A stretch of DNA of 64,000 bases from Pseudomonas sp. MMS21 TM103 (GTDB lineage Bacteria > Pseudomonadota > Gammaproteobacteria > Pseudomonadales > Pseudomonadaceae). The DNA lies in the NCBI RefSeq assembly GCF_022132145.1, contig NZ_JAJISP010000001.1:620001-684000 (forward strand). The letters run 5' to 3'. Position numbers and translations under genes: made by a program. The notes beneath the pieces were generated by a model. The model did no database searches. It had not been told where the DNA came from and was given only the letters and a program-made list of their open reading frames with translations. Below, piece by piece: positions 48,050 through 58,264 of this stretch; position 1 is the first letter of the stretch, and every line of letters begins with the position of its first letter.

Positions 48050-50695
48050 ATGCAAGACCTCGATCCCGTCGAAACCCAGGAATGGCTGGACGCCCTTGAG
48101 TCTGTTCTCGACAAGGAAGGCGAAGACCGCGCCCATTATCTGATGACTCGCTTGGGCGAACTGGCCACCCGCAGTGGTTCCCAGTTGCCCTATGCGATCA
48201 CCACGCCGTACCGCAACACCATCCCGGTAACCCACGAAGCACGCATGCCTGGCGACCTGTTCATGGAACGCCGCATTCGCTCGCTGGTACGCTGGAACGC
48301 CCTGGCCATGGTGATGCGCACCAACCTGAAAGATTCAGACCTGGGTGGCCACATTTCCAGTTTCGCCTCCTCGGCGACCCTGTACGACATCGGCTTCAAC
48401 TACTTCTTCCAGGCTCCCACCGAGGAGCACGGCGGCGACCTGATCTTCTTCCAGGGCCACGCCTCCCCCGGCGTCTACGCCCGCGCCTTTATGGAAGGCC
48501 GGATCAGCGAAGAGCAGATGAACAACTTCCGCCAGGAAGTCGATGGCCAAGGCCTGTCGTCCTATCCGCACCCCTGGCTGATGCCCGACTTCTGGCAGTT
48601 CCCCACCGTATCCATGGGCCTGGGCCCGATCCAGGCGATCTACCAGGCCCGCTTCATGAAGTACCTGGAAGCGCGCGGCTTTATTCCGGCCGGCAAGCAG
48701 AAGGTCTGGTGCTTTATGGGCGACGGCGAGTGCGACGAGCCGGAATCCCTCGGTGCCATTTCCCTGGCCGGCCGCGAGAAGCTGGACAACCTGATCTTCG
48801 TCATCAACTGCAACCTGCAGCGCCTCGACGGCCCGGTACGCGGCAATGGCAAGATCATCCAGGAACTCGAAGGCGTGTTTCGCGGCGGTGGCTGGAACGT
48901 CAACAAGGTGGTCTGGGGTCGCTTCTGGGATCCGCTCCTGGCCAAGGACACCCACGGTATCCTGCAACGCCGGATGGACGAAGTGATCGACGGCGAGTAC
49001 CAGAACTACAAGGCCAAGGACGGCGCGTTCGTCCGTGAGCACTTCTTCAACAGCCCCGAACTCAAGGCGATGGTCGAAGACCTCTCCGACGACGAGATCT
49101 GGAAACTCAACCGTGGCGGCCACGACCCCTACAAGGTCTATGCGGCCTACCACCAGGCGGTCAACCACAAAGAGCAGCCGACCGTGATCCTGGCCAAGAC
49201 CGTCAAGGGTTATGGCACCGGGGCGGGCGAAGCGAAGAACACCGCGCACAACACCAAGAAGGTCGACGTGGCCAGCCTCAAGCTGTTCCGCGACCGCTTC
49301 GACATCCCGGTCAAAGACGAGGAGCTGGAAAACCTGCCGTTCCTCAAGCCGGAGCCCGGCAGCGCCGAGGCCCGCTACCTGAGCGAGCGCCGCACCGCCC
49401 TCGGCGGTTTCGTGCCGCAGCGTCGGGCCAAGAGCTTCAGCATCCCGACCCCACCGCTGGAGACCCTCAAGGCCATCCTCGACGGCTCGGGCGACCGTGA
49501 AATCTCCACCACCATGGCCTTTGTGCGCATACTCGCGCAGCTGGTCAAGGACAAGGACATCGGCTCGCGCATCGTACCGATCATCCCGGACGAAGCCCGT
49601 ACCTTCGGTATGGAAGGCATGTTCCGCCAGCTCGGCATCTACTCCTCGGTCGGCCAACTGTATGAGCCGGTGGACAAGGACCAGGTGATGTTCTACCGCG
49701 AGGACAAGAAGGGTCAGATCCTCGAGGAAGGCATCAACGAAGCCGGCGCCATGAGCTCCTTCATCGCTGCCGGTACTTCGTACTCCAGCCATAACCAGCC
49801 GATGCTGCCGTTCTACATCTTCTACTCGATGTTCGGCTTCCAGCGTATCGGCGACCTCGCCTGGGCCGCTGGCGACAGCCGCACCCGGGGCTTCCTGATC
49901 GGCGGCACCGCCGGGCGCACCACGCTCAACGGCGAAGGCCTGCAGCACGAGGACGGCCACAGCCATATCCTGGCGGCGACCATCCCCAACTGCCGTACCT
50001 ATGATCCAACCTACGGCTATGAGCTGGCGGTTATCATCCAGGACGGCATGAAGAAGATGACCGAGCAGCAACAGGACGTCTTCTACTACATCACCGTGAT
50101 GAACGAGTCCTACCAGCAGCCGGCCATGCCGGCCGGCGTCGAGGGTGGCATCATCAAGGGCATGTACCTGCTCGAAGAAGACAAGAAGGAAGCCGCGCAT
50201 CACGTGCAGCTGCTCGGCAGCGGCACCATCCTGCGCGAAGTGCGCGAGGCGGCGAAGATCCTCCGCGAGCAGTTCAATGTCGGCGCCGATGTGTGGAGCG
50301 TCACCAGCTTCAACGAGCTGCGCCGCGACGGCCTGGCCGTGGAGCGCAACAACCGCCTGCACCCGGAGCAGAAGCCCAAGCAGACCTATGTGGAAGAATG
50401 CCTGAGCGGCCGCCAGGGCCCGGTCATCGCCAGCACCGACTACATGAAACTGTTCGCCGAACAGATTCGCCAGTGGGTACCGAGCAAGGAATTCAAGGTC
50501 CTGGGCACCGACGGTTTCGGCCGCAGCGACAGCCGCAAGAAACTGCGCCACTTCTTCGAAGTGGATCGCAACTGGGTGGTCCTGGCTGCCCTCGAAGCCC
50601 TCGCCGACCGTGGTGATATCGAACCTAAAGTGGTGGCCGAGGCCATCGCCAAGTTCGACATCAACCCGGAAAAACTCAACCCACTGGACTGCTAA
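48050..50695 (+). CDS. aceE: Pyruvate dehydrogenase E1 component
   Basis: An 881-residue homodimeric-type E1. The thiamine pyrophosphate motif FMGDGECDEPESLGAISLAG (about 222-241) ends in the VINCN segment, and later EDGHSHILAATIPN and DGFGRSDSRKKLRHFFEVD are typical. E1 decarboxylates pyruvate and passes the acetyl group to AceF lipoyl arms. GGAG lies six bases upstream of the ATG at 48050. aceF follows after 11 bp. Two palindromic sites precede it, probably controlling this operon. Confidence 0.98.
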   Translation: MQDLDPVETQEWLDALESVLDKEGEDRAHYLMTRLGELATRSGSQLPYAITTPYRNTIPVTHEARMPGDLFMERRIRSLVRWNALAMVMRTNLKDSDLGGHISSFASSATLYDIGFNYFFQAPTEEHGGDLIFFQGHASPGVYARAFMEGRISEEQMNNFRQEVDGQGLSSYPHPWLMPDFWQFPTVSMGLGPIQAIYQARFMKYLEARGFIPAGKQKVWCFMGDGECDEPESLGAISLAGREKLDNLIFVINCNLQRLDGPVRGNGKIIQELEGVFRGGGWNVNKVVWGRFWDPLLAKDTHGILQRRMDEVIDGEYQNYKAKDGAFVREHFFNSPELKAMVEDLSDDEIWKLNRGGHDPYKVYAAYHQAVNHKEQPTVILAKTVKGYGTGAGEAKNTAHNTKKVDVASLKLFRDRFDIPVKDEELENLPFLKPEPGSAEARYLSERRTALGGFVPQRRAKSFSIPTPPLETLKAILDGSGDREISTTMAFVRILAQLVKDKDIGSRIVPIIPDEARTFGMEGMFRQLGIYSSVGQLYEPVDKDQVMFYREDKKGQILEEGINEAGAMSSFIAAGTSYSSHNQPMLPFYIFYSMFGFQRIGDLAWAAGDSRTRGFLIGGTAGRTTLNGEGLQHEDGHSHILAATIPNCRTYDPTYGYELAVIIQDGMKKMTEQQQDVFYYITVMNESYQQPAMPAGVEGGIIKGMYLLEEDKKEAAHHVQLLGSGTILREVREAAKILREQFNVGADVWSVTSFNELRRDGLAVERNNRLHPEQKPKQTYVEECLSGRQGPVIASTDYMKLFAEQIRQWVPSKEFKVLGTDGFGRSDSRKKLRHFFEVDRNWVVLAALEALADRGDIEPKVVAEAIAKFDINPEKLNPLDC

Positions 50696-50706
50696 GGAGA
50701 CGCACT

Positions 50707-52356
50707 GTGAGCGAATTAATCCGCGTACCCGATATCGGCAGTGGTGAAGGCGAAGTCATCGAGTTGTTCGTCAAGGTTGGCGATCGCATCGAAGCCGATC
50801 AGAGCCTACTGACCCTCGAATCGGACAAGGCCAGCATGGAAATCCCGGCGCCAAAAGCCGGGGTGATCAAGAGCCTGAAAGTCAAACTGGGCGACCGCCT
50901 GAAAGAAGGCGACGAGCTGCTCGAGCTGGAAGTCGAAGGCGCCAGCGACGCTGTCGCAGCTCCGGCTGCAGCAGCGCCCACGCCTGCCGAAGCCCCCAAG
51001 GCAGCCGCTCCGGCACCAGCTGCAGCGGCACCAGCAGCGCCTGCAGCGTCGTCCGTGCAGGACATCCATGTCCCGGACATCGGCTCGGCCGGCACGGCCA
51101 AGGTCATCGAGATCCTGGTCAAGGCCGGTGACACAGTCGAAGTCGACCAGTCGCTGATCACCCTGGAATCCGACAAGGCCAGCATGGAAATCCCCTCGCC
51201 GACTGCCGGCGTGGTGGAAAGTGTCGAGGTCAAGCTGGACGCCGACGTTGGCACCGGCGATCTGATCCTCAAGTTGAAAGTGGCTGGGGCCGCAGCGCCT
51301 GCAGCGCCGACGGCAGCGCCATCGGCGGAGGTGCATAAAACCCCTGCTGGCGCCGACCCGGCGGTAGTCGCCGAAGTCAACGCCATCGCCAAGTTGGCGG
51401 CAGCCGCCGCCAGCGCTGCGGCCGCGCCTGCAGTCGCCAGCGGCAACAAGGTGCATGCCGGTCCGGCCGTACGCCAGCTGGCACGCGACTTCGGCGTCGA
51501 ACTGTCTGCCGTTCCCGGCAGCGGCCCTAAAGGCCGGATCCTCAAGGAAGACGTGCAGGTTCACGTCAAGGCGATGATGCAGAAGGCCAAGGAGGCTCCC
51601 GCCGGCGCCACTGGCGGTGCTGGCATCCCGCCGATCCCGGTGGTGGATTTCAGCCGCTTCGGCGAAACCGAAGAAGTGGCCATGACCCGACTGATGCAGG
51701 TCGGCGCCGCCAACCTGCACCGCAGCTGGCTCAATGTGCCGCATGTGACCCAGTTCGACTCGGCTGACATCACCGAGCTGGAAGCCTTCCGCGTCGCGCA
51801 GAAAGCCGTGGCTGAGAAAGCTGGGGTCAAGCTCACCGTGCTGCCGCTGCTGCTCAAGGCCTGCGCCTTCCTGCTCAAGGAACTGCCGGACTTCAACAGC
51901 TCGCTGGCGCCGAGCGGCAAGGCAATCATTCGCAAGAAATACGTGAACATCGGCTTCGCCGTGGACACCCCGGATGGTTTGCTGGTGCCGGTAATCAAGA
52001 ACGTCGACCAGAAAAGCCTGCTGCAACTGGCCGCCGAAGCCGCCGCACTGGCGGAAAAGGCTCGCACCAAGAAGCTCGCGGCCGATGACATGCAGGGCGC
52101 CTGCTTCACCATCTCCAGCCTTGGGCATATTGGCGGCACCGGCTTCACGCCGATCGTCAATGCACCTGAAGTGGCGATTCTCGGTGTGAGCAAGGCCACC
52201 ATCCAGCCGGTCTGGGACGGCAAGGCCTTCCAGCCCAAGCTGATGCTGCCGCTGTCGCTGTCCTACGACCACCGGGTGATCAATGGCGCAGCTGCTGCTC
52301 GCTTTACCAAGCGCCTCGGTGATGTGCTGGCAGATATCCGCACCATGCTGCTGTAA
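50707..52356 (+). CDS. aceF: Pyruvate dehydrogenase E2, dihydrolipoamide acetyltransferase
   Basis: A 549-residue multidomain protein starting at GTG 50707 with AAGGAG eight bases upstream. Two lipoyl domains carry the lipoylated lysines K41 and K157, each inside ESDKASMEIP; Ala/Pro-rich linkers follow each. The peripheral-subunit-binding domain lies near 250-290 (GPAVRQLARDFGVELSAVPG) and the catalytic domain from about 310 has YDHRVINGAAAARF with the active His. E. coli has three lipoyl domains; two is usual in Pseudomonas. The catalytic motif has Asn where E. coli has Asp, as I recall also for Azotobacter. Confidence 0.97.
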   Translation: MSELIRVPDIGSGEGEVIELFVKVGDRIEADQSLLTLESDKASMEIPAPKAGVIKSLKVKLGDRLKEGDELLELEVEGASDAVAAPAAAAPTPAEAPKAAAPAPAAAAPAAPAASSVQDIHVPDIGSAGTAKVIEILVKAGDTVEVDQSLITLESDKASMEIPSPTAGVVESVEVKLDADVGTGDLILKLKVAGAAAPAAPTAAPSAEVHKTPAGADPAVVAEVNAIAKLAAAAASAAAAPAVASGNKVHAGPAVRQLARDFGVELSAVPGSGPKGRILKEDVQVHVKAMMQKAKEAPAGATGGAGIPPIPVVDFSRFGETEEVAMTRLMQVGAANLHRSWLNVPHVTQFDSADITELEAFRVAQKAVAEKAGVKLTVLPLLLKACAFLLKELPDFNSSLAPSGKAIIRKKYVNIGFAVDTPDGLLVPVIKNVDQKSLLQLAAEAAALAEKARTKKLAADDMQGACFTISSLGHIGGTGFTPIVNAPEVAILGVSKATIQPVWDGKAFQPKLMLPLSLSYDHRVINGAAAARFTKRLGDVLADIRTMLL

Positions 52357-52406
52357 GACTTAGCGGCAATTCGCGACAATTTTCGAGCACGCCACGCTCG
52401 TACCTC

Positions 52407-52436
52407 AACCCCGTCCTGTTTGGCGGGGTTTTTTTT
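52407..52436 (+). terminator. Rho-independent terminator of aceEF
   Basis: AACCCCG (52407-52413) pairs with CGGGGTT (52424-52430) across a ten-base loop and is followed by a run of T. It lies about 50 bp after the aceF stop. Confidence 0.92.
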
Positions 52437-52632
52437 GCCTATGTAGCCGTTATCTGTTGATGGAAAACGCAGGAGACTGGGCGGCGATCATCTTCAGCCC
52501 ACCCCGCAGATTCGACTTGCCGCAGCGGAACAGGATCGGAGACTGGACAGCGACGCAAGCAGTCAGGCGCGCGGTTCGCTTTACGCCCTCGCCCGGCGCG
52601 GCATAACGGATCCAAGCGCGCTGCCATAGCGC

Positions 52633-53022
52633 TCACTCGCAGACGTAACCCTGCATATCCAGGGCTTCACGCAGATGATCCGCGAGGAAGGGATGCGCGA
52701 TCAGGTACTCGGCGGTGTTCGGATTCCAGTCGTCCTGCGCCTGCTCGAGCAATTCCGGCCATTCCTCCAGCGTGCCGTCGCCACGTCCCAACCAGAGCAA
52801 TGCCACGACCTGCTGCTGCTGGTCAGGCTCCAGGTCATCGACGATCGACTTGAACTCGATGAATACCTCGTCATCCGCATGGTCGGCGAGCACCTGCATC
52901 GCCCAGTCGTCACTGGGGCTGGTCGGCTCTTCAGGAATAACCACCGCCTCTTTGGCATGGAACACCTGGGCGAGGGCAATCAGTCGGCAAACTGTATCGG
53001 GATTGACGTCCAGCATCAGCAT
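52633..53022 (-). CDS. DUF3775 family protein
   Basis: A 129-residue acidic soluble protein. MLMLDVNPDTVCRLIALAQVFHAKEAVVIPE...SPSDDWAMQVLADHADD is the recognisable DUF3775 core. Open frame reaches 53121, but the ATG at 53022 has GGGAG just upstream; the next ATG (53016) is also plausible. There are no membrane segments or signal. Function is unknown. It is convergent with aceF and stands alone; about 200 bp separate it from the aceF terminator. Confidence 0.82.
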   Translation of the reverse strand: MLMLDVNPDTVCRLIALAQVFHAKEAVVIPEEPTSPSDDWAMQVLADHADDEVFIEFKSIVDDLEPDQQQQVVALLWLGRGDGTLEEWPELLEQAQDDWNPNTAEYLIAHPFLADHLREALDMQGYVCE

Positions 53023-53241
53023 GCACTCCCACTTGGCAAGGGTCTGTTTAAAGCATCGCCCTGGGCAACGGAATTTTCCAGCTCCGACTCGACCTATAGT
53101 CGAAAAGTTTGCGGACGGCACATCGCCTCGACCTCGCAGAAGCAGAGCAAATATCGAGCGCCGTCACGAGCTCGTCGCCAGGCGCAACGCCGCAGCGTTC
53201 GCCTGGGGCGGCGGCAGTAGGCGAGCGTTTTTCCCAGCCAC
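53023..53241. other. Intergenic region upstream of the DUF3775 gene
   Basis: About 220 bp between two minus-strand genes. It should contain the DUF3775 promoter, but no convincing -35/-10 pair or strong hairpin is obvious. Confidence 0.4.
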
Positions 53242-53769
53242 TCAGCCCTTCTGTACCTTGCGAATCAGAAAGCTCAGCGCCTTGGCCAGCTCGGCAGCCC
53301 CCTGGTGATCGCGCACGATGGTCAGCAGCGGACTGCCATCGACCGGGTTGAACAGCACGCAACTGATGCCGCTGGACGGGCAGTCGTAACGGATAAACGG
53401 ATCGACCCCGAACAGTGCGATGCGCTGGTTGCGCACAGCCATGTCGCTGCCTTGCCCACGAATCTCCTCGCGCAGGATCAGCTCACCGGGCGCGCCAAGA
53501 TGCAACTGGTAGAGCAGATCCTGACGTTGCGCCTGGCCCACCTGATAGCCGGCGCGCAGGGCGTAGCTGGTCAGCAGCGCATTGCAGTGCGAGAGCAATG
53601 CCTGGCGCTCGTCCTGACTCAGGTACAGGCGCTTCAAGCCGGCCAGATAACCGGCCTGTTCGGCGCTGCTCAACCCCGCCGCCGGCTCGCTGGCCAAGGC
53701 CGGCGGGACCACCAGACAGCCAAGCAAGCACACGGTATGAATTAGTTTTCTTGTCAGTCGCATATGCAT
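53242..53769 (-). CDS. Secreted hypothetical protein
   Basis: A 175-residue protein with an export signal (MHMRLTRKLIHTVCLLGCLVVPPALA) and a 149-residue mature part that includes two cysteines in RYDCPSSGISCVLF likely to form a disulfide. It has no motif that I recognise. AAGGG lies about six bases upstream of the ATG at 53769; a second ATG at 53763 is possible. It is divergent from dipA with about 75 bp between, so the two may share a regulatory region. Probably periplasmic. Confidence 0.7.
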   Translation of the reverse strand: MHMRLTRKLIHTVCLLGCLVVPPALASEPAAGLSSAEQAGYLAGLKRLYLSQDERQALLSHCNALLTSYALRAGYQVGQAQRQDLLYQLHLGAPGELILREEIRGQGSDMAVRNQRIALFGVDPFIRYDCPSSGISCVLFNPVDGSPLLTIVRDHQGAAELAKALSFLIRKVQKG

Positions 53770-53846
53770 GATGCACCCTTACTCGACGCTATAGTGAAGT
53801 GGGCCTAACCCTCGCCTCAGCCAGCATACTGGAAGCCAACCGCTTG

Positions 53847-56471
53847 ATGAAAAGCCATCCCGATGCCATGAGCCGGTTAGCATCCGAGGTTGTGACACAG
53901 TTGCCAGTGCCGTCGAGGCTCGGCATGCTGCGCTTCGAGCGTTTGAACGAGGCCAGCTGGGCCTTGCTGTTTCTCGACCCGGCCTGCGAACGCCAGTTCG
54001 GCATTCCCGCCAGCGAACTCTGTGCACTGTTCGACGCCCCCTATGCCAGCCTGATGGAGCCCGAAGCTCGCCATCGGCTGCATGACAGCATTCAGCTGCA
54101 ACTGGTGCAGCAAACGCATTATCTGGTGCATTACACCCTGCATACCGCGCACGGCCCTATCTACCTGATGGAAATGGGCGAGCCGTTCAAGCAACACGGT
54201 CGGCATCTGTTGCGTGGCTACCTGATAGCCACCGCTGCCAGCAGTGATTCACCTGCGCCCGCGGCAATCGCTGAAGCTCAGGAGCGCCAGCAGCGCTCGC
54301 ACGCACAGCAAAACCTGATTGTGCACCTGGCGCGCCAGCGTTACATGACCAGTGATCCGCTACGTGAAGCCGCCGAATTGATCACTCGCACGGCCTGCAG
54401 CCTCTATAAGGTCGCGCGGGCGAGCATTTGGAATCTGAATGGCACCAGCCTTGAGCCCGCGGCCCTGTTTCGCCACGACATCGACTGCCATGAAACCGCC
54501 CTGCCGATCGCAATCGACGACTGCCCCGACTATCTGCAAGCACTGCAAGGCGGCCGCGCGATCGATGTCCAGGATGCTTTACACGACCCGCGTACCCGTG
54601 AACTGTGCAACAGCTACCTGCAACCCATGGGCATCACGACCATGCTCGATGCCAGTATCCGGGTCGGCGGTGAAGTGGTCGGCGTACTGTGCCTGGAACA
54701 CACCGATTCTCGGCGCGTCTGGCAGGCCGACGAAATCGCCTTCGCCGGCGAACTGGCCGATCAGTACGCACAGGTACTGAGCCATCAGCAACGGCGCAGC
54801 GCTACCAGCGAGCTGCACCTGTTCAAGCGCGCGGTCGAGCAGAGCGCCAGCGCCTTTATCCTGGTCGACCGCGACGGGCTGGTGGAGTACGTCAACCCGA
54901 GCTTCACCGCCATCACCCTCTACAGTTCCGCCGAAGTGCAAGGCCGTCGCCTGTCGGAACTGCCGGCCCTGGAGAACCTCGGCGAACTGCTCTTCGATGC
55001 CCCCACCAGCCTCTGCGAACACAATAGCTGGCAAGGCGAGTTCAAAAGCCGGCGCAAGAACCTCGCCCCCTACTGGGGTCAGCTATCGATCTCCAAGGTG
55101 CATGCCGATGACGGCACCCTGACCCACTACATCGGCATCTACGAAGACATCACCGAAACCAAGCAGGCCCAGCAACGCATCGAGCGCCTGGCCTACAGCG
55201 ACAACCTCACCGGCCTGGGTAATCGCTACGCCTTCATTCGCGCCCTGGAACACCGCTTTGCCAGCGCTGACGGCAAGCCGTTCTGCCTGCTGCTGGTGGA
55301 CATCGACAATTTCAAGCGGATCAACGACAGCCTCGGCCATCAGACCGGCGACAAGCTGCTCATCAGCCTGGCCCGGCGCCTGCGCAACAGCCTCGCTCCG
55401 AGCGGCATACTCGCGCGCTTCGCCAGCAACGAATTCGCCATCCTGCTGGATGCCGCCGACCTGGCTGGCGCCCAAGAGCTGGCCCACCAGGTGCTGCACA
55501 CCCTGGACAAGCCACTGTTCGTCGATAATCAATTGATCAGCGTCACCGGCTCGGTGGGCGTGGCCAGTACGCCTGAACACGGGGCGGATCCGCAAACCCT
55601 GATGAAGCATGCCGGCCTGGCGCTGCACAAGGCCAAGGCCAACGGCAAGCACCAGCTGCAGGTCTTCACCGAGGTACTGAACGCCGAGGCCGACTACATA
55701 CTGTTCGTCGAAAACAACCTGCGCCGCGCGCTGACCCAGAACGAACTGGAAGTGTTCTATCAACCCAAACTGTGCCTGAAGACTGGCCAGTTGACCGGCA
55801 TGGAGGCGCTGTTGCGCTGGCACCATCCGGATAAAGGCATGATCCAGCCGGACCAGTTCATCGGCGTGGCCGAGGAAACCGGGCTGATCATCCCCATCGG
55901 CAAATGGGTGGTGCGCCAAGCCTGCCACATGAGCAAGCAGTTGACCGCGGCCGGCCTGGGCAACCTGCAGGTGGCGATCAACCTGTCGCCCAAGCAGTTC
56001 TCCGACCCCGACCTGGTTGGCTCGATCGCCGCGATCCTGCACGAGGAACAGCTGGCGCCATCCTTGCTGGAGCTGGAGTTGACCGAAAGCCTGCTGCTGG
56101 AGGCCACCGACGACACCCGCCACCAACTCAGCCGCCTGAAGAGCCTGGGGCTGAGCCTGGCGATGGACGACTTCGGCACCGGTTATTCATCGCTCAGCTA
56201 CCTGAAGAAATACCCCATCGACGTGATCAAGATCGACCGCAGCTTCATCAAGGACATCCCGGATGATCAGGACGACATGGAGATCACCTCGGCAGTGATC
56301 GCCATGGCGCATAAACTGAAACTCAAGGTTGTCGCCGAAGGCATCGAAACCGCCGCGCAACTCAGCTTCCTGCGGCGCCAGCACTGCGATATCGGCCAGG
56401 GCTACCTGTTCGACCGGCCGATTGCCGCAAGCGAGCTGATCGCAAGACTGCAACGCTACCCCTGCCGCTAG
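53847..56471 (+). CDS. dipA: Cyclic-di-GMP phosphodiesterase DipA-like (PAS/GAF-GGDEF-EAL)
   Basis: An 874-residue signalling protein. Domains in order: an N-terminal sensory region, GAF-like (about 165-315), PAS (about 325-440), GGDEF (about 447-610) and EAL (about 625-868). The GGDEF signature is degenerate, ASNEF at 526-530, so it should not make c-di-GMP. The EAL site is intact (E653-A-L; D774-D775-FGTGY; E831-G-I-E-T), so it should hydrolyse it. This is the profile of P. aeruginosa DipA (PA5017), which promotes biofilm dispersal. I chose the ATG at 53847 ([10 protein letters not shown]), which matches the known start; the frame is open to 53799. It appears cytoplasmic. Confidence 0.95.
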   Translation: MKSHPDAMSRLASEVVTQLPVPSRLGMLRFERLNEASWALLFLDPACERQFGIPASELCALFDAPYASLMEPEARHRLHDSIQLQLVQQTHYLVHYTLHTAHGPIYLMEMGEPFKQHGRHLLRGYLIATAASSDSPAPAAIAEAQERQQRSHAQQNLIVHLARQRYMTSDPLREAAELITRTACSLYKVARASIWNLNGTSLEPAALFRHDIDCHETALPIAIDDCPDYLQALQGGRAIDVQDALHDPRTRELCNSYLQPMGITTMLDASIRVGGEVVGVLCLEHTDSRRVWQADEIAFAGELADQYAQVLSHQQRRSATSELHLFKRAVEQSASAFILVDRDGLVEYVNPSFTAITLYSSAEVQGRRLSELPALENLGELLFDAPTSLCEHNSWQGEFKSRRKNLAPYWGQLSISKVHADDGTLTHYIGIYEDITETKQAQQRIERLAYSDNLTGLGNRYAFIRALEHRFASADGKPFCLLLVDIDNFKRINDSLGHQTGDKLLISLARRLRNSLAPSGILARFASNEFAILLDAADLAGAQELAHQVLHTLDKPLFVDNQLISVTGSVGVASTPEHGADPQTLMKHAGLALHKAKANGKHQLQVFTEVLNAEADYILFVENNLRRALTQNELEVFYQPKLCLKTGQLTGMEALLRWHHPDKGMIQPDQFIGVAEETGLIIPIGKWVVRQACHMSKQLTAAGLGNLQVAINLSPKQFSDPDLVGSIAAILHEEQLAPSLLELELTESLLLEATDDTRHQLSRLKSLGLSLAMDDFGTGYSSLSYLKKYPIDVIKIDRSFIKDIPDDQDDMEITSAVIAMAHKLKLKVVAEGIETAAQLSFLRRQHCDIGQGYLFDRPIAASELIARLQRYPCR

Positions 56472-56550
56472 TCGGCTCCGGCCACAACCTGTAACGCCGC
56501 GGCATGCGCGCGGTCTATCGATACACCCGCTTATGTTGAGGAATTCGTTC

Positions 56551-57198
56551 ATGGTTCTGCGTTCGCAAATTCTTGCCCACCAACTCGAACTGCCCAGCGC
56601 CGAGCAGGCGCTGCCCGGTCGTGAAACGCCGCTGCCAGTACCGGACGCCCATTACGTCAACGGCCACCCCCTGCTGGGGCCCTTCCCGGCCGGCATGCAG
56701 CAAGCGGTATTCGCCCTTGGCTGTTTCTGGGGTGCCGAGCGACGTTTCTGGCAGCAACCGGGCGTGTGGACCACCGCCGTCGGCTATGCCGGCGGCCATA
56801 CGCCAAACCCGACCTACGAGGAAACCTGCTCCGGCCTGACTGGCCATACCGAAGCGGTGCTGGTGGTCTTCGACCCGCAACAGACCAGTTACGAGGCGCT
56901 GCTGAAGGTGTTCTGGGAAGCCCACAACCCCACCCAGGGCATGCGCCAGGGCAACGACATCGGCAGCCAGTACCGCTCGGCCATCTACTGCTATACCCCT
57001 GAGCAACTGGCCGCCGCCAAAGCCAGCCAGGCGCAATTCCAGGCCGAACTGGAACAGGCCGGCTTCGGCCCCATCACCACCGAGATCGCCGAAGCCCCAC
57101 CCTTCTACTATGCCGAGGCCTACCACCAGCAGTACCTGGCAAAGAACCCCGGCGGCTACTGTGGCCTGGGCGGCACGGGCGTGTGCCTGCCGGCGTAG
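56551..57198 (+). CDS. msrA: Peptide methionine sulfoxide reductase A
   Basis: A 215-residue enzyme with the catalytic GCFWGAER (Cys58) and a C-terminal [12 protein letters not shown] that supplies resolving cysteines. It reduces methionine-S-sulfoxide and repairs oxidised proteins. The ATG at 56551 ([15 protein letters not shown]) has GAGG about nine bases upstream; another ATG six codons earlier (56533) has no site. It follows dipA on the same strand after about 80 bp and converges with rlmJ. Confidence 0.96.
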   Translation: MVLRSQILAHQLELPSAEQALPGRETPLPVPDAHYVNGHPLLGPFPAGMQQAVFALGCFWGAERRFWQQPGVWTTAVGYAGGHTPNPTYEETCSGLTGHTEAVLVVFDPQQTSYEALLKVFWEAHNPTQGMRQGNDIGSQYRSAIYCYTPEQLAAAKASQAQFQAELEQAGFGPITTEIAEAPPFYYAEAYHQQYLAKNPGGYCGLGGTGVCLPA

Positions 57199-57286
57199 CC
57201 GGCAGCTGCAGCCTTGTCAGGGCGGGGTGATCTGCGCCGGTCAAGCGTTCAGCTGGAAGCCTATGGCTTGAAGCTTGCCGCTGCCG

Positions 57287-58144
57287 TTAAGGCTTACCGC
57301 CTGCAGCTTGCTCCTCGATCAGCCAGTCCATCCGCCAGCCGGCCTGGCTTTGCCCGAGCAAGGTGGTCAGCCAGGGCAGGATCTGCTTGAGTTCGTCCTC
57401 CAGACCCCAGGGCGGATTGCTGATCACCAGGCCGGAGCCGTTCAGGCGTTGCGCGTCGTCGGCGGGGTGCACATAGAGTTCGATGCGCAGCAGCTTGGGC
57501 GCATTGCTCTTTTCCAGGTCGCGGTAGAAGCGCCGAAGCTGACCCAGTTCCTTGATCGGGTACCAGATCGCCACCACCGCCTGGCGCATCCGGCCAATGG
57601 CTTCGTTCAGCGCCTGCACGCAACGCTCCGGCTCATCGGCCTGTTCGAACGGTGGGTCGATCAGCAGCAGCACGCGCTTCTCGCGGGTCGGCAGCAAGGC
57701 CCGTGACACGTGCCAGCCTTCACCCAGGTGCACGGCAACGCGGCGGTCGCCATGCATGTTTTCCTTGAGCAGGCGACCGTCTTCCGGGTGCTTCTCGTTG
57801 AGGTGCAGGCGATCCTGCTCGCGCGTCAGCATGCGCGCCAGCTCCGGCGAGCCGGGGTAATGACGCAGCACGCCATCGGGGTTCATGGCGCGAATGACTT
57901 CCAGGTAATCGACCAGTTGGTCCGGCACATCCTCGGCCTGCCACAGCCGGGCGATGCCCTGCAGCCATTCGCCGGTGCGGTTGGCCTGATCCCCGGCGAG
58001 GTCGTAGAGACCGACGCCTGCGTGGCTGTCGAGGTAGGCGAAGGGCGCCTCCTTGCGTGACAGCAGGGCGATCAGGCGACTCAAGATAACGTGTTTCAAC
58101 ACATCGGCATGGTTGCCGGCATGGAAGGCGTGACGGTAATTCAT
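57287..58144 (-). CDS. rlmJ: 23S rRNA (adenine-2030-N6)-methyltransferase
   Basis: A 285-residue protein starting MNYRHAFHAGNHADVLKHVI. LIDPPFEQ is the Asp-Pro-Pro-Phe catalytic motif of N6-adenine methyltransferases, and LDSHAGVGLYDL binds S-adenosylmethionine. It methylates A2030 of 23S rRNA. The gene is intact. It converges with msrA and is divergent from the nitronate monooxygenase gene. Confidence 0.95.
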   Translation of the reverse strand: MNYRHAFHAGNHADVLKHVILSRLIALLSRKEAPFAYLDSHAGVGLYDLAGDQANRTGEWLQGIARLWQAEDVPDQLVDYLEVIRAMNPDGVLRHYPGSPELARMLTREQDRLHLNEKHPEDGRLLKENMHGDRRVAVHLGEGWHVSRALLPTREKRVLLLIDPPFEQADEPERCVQALNEAIGRMRQAVVAIWYPIKELGQLRRFYRDLEKSNAPKLLRIELYVHPADDAQRLNGSGLVISNPPWGLEDELKQILPWLTTLLGQSQAGWRMDWLIEEQAAGGKP

Positions 58145-58264
58145 GGGCGGACTCCTGTGGCCGCACAGTTTAACAGGCCGCCAGCATTTGCACTGGCCAC
58201 GGCCAGCGACAACTGGCTATGGTTATGCCTCCTGACGCCGCGAAACTGCATGGAGCGCAACCTT

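Noticed and set aside
48335..50551. 738-residue minus-strand open frame opposite aceE
   Set aside because: Antisense to aceE, whose TPP-binding motif and length are correct.
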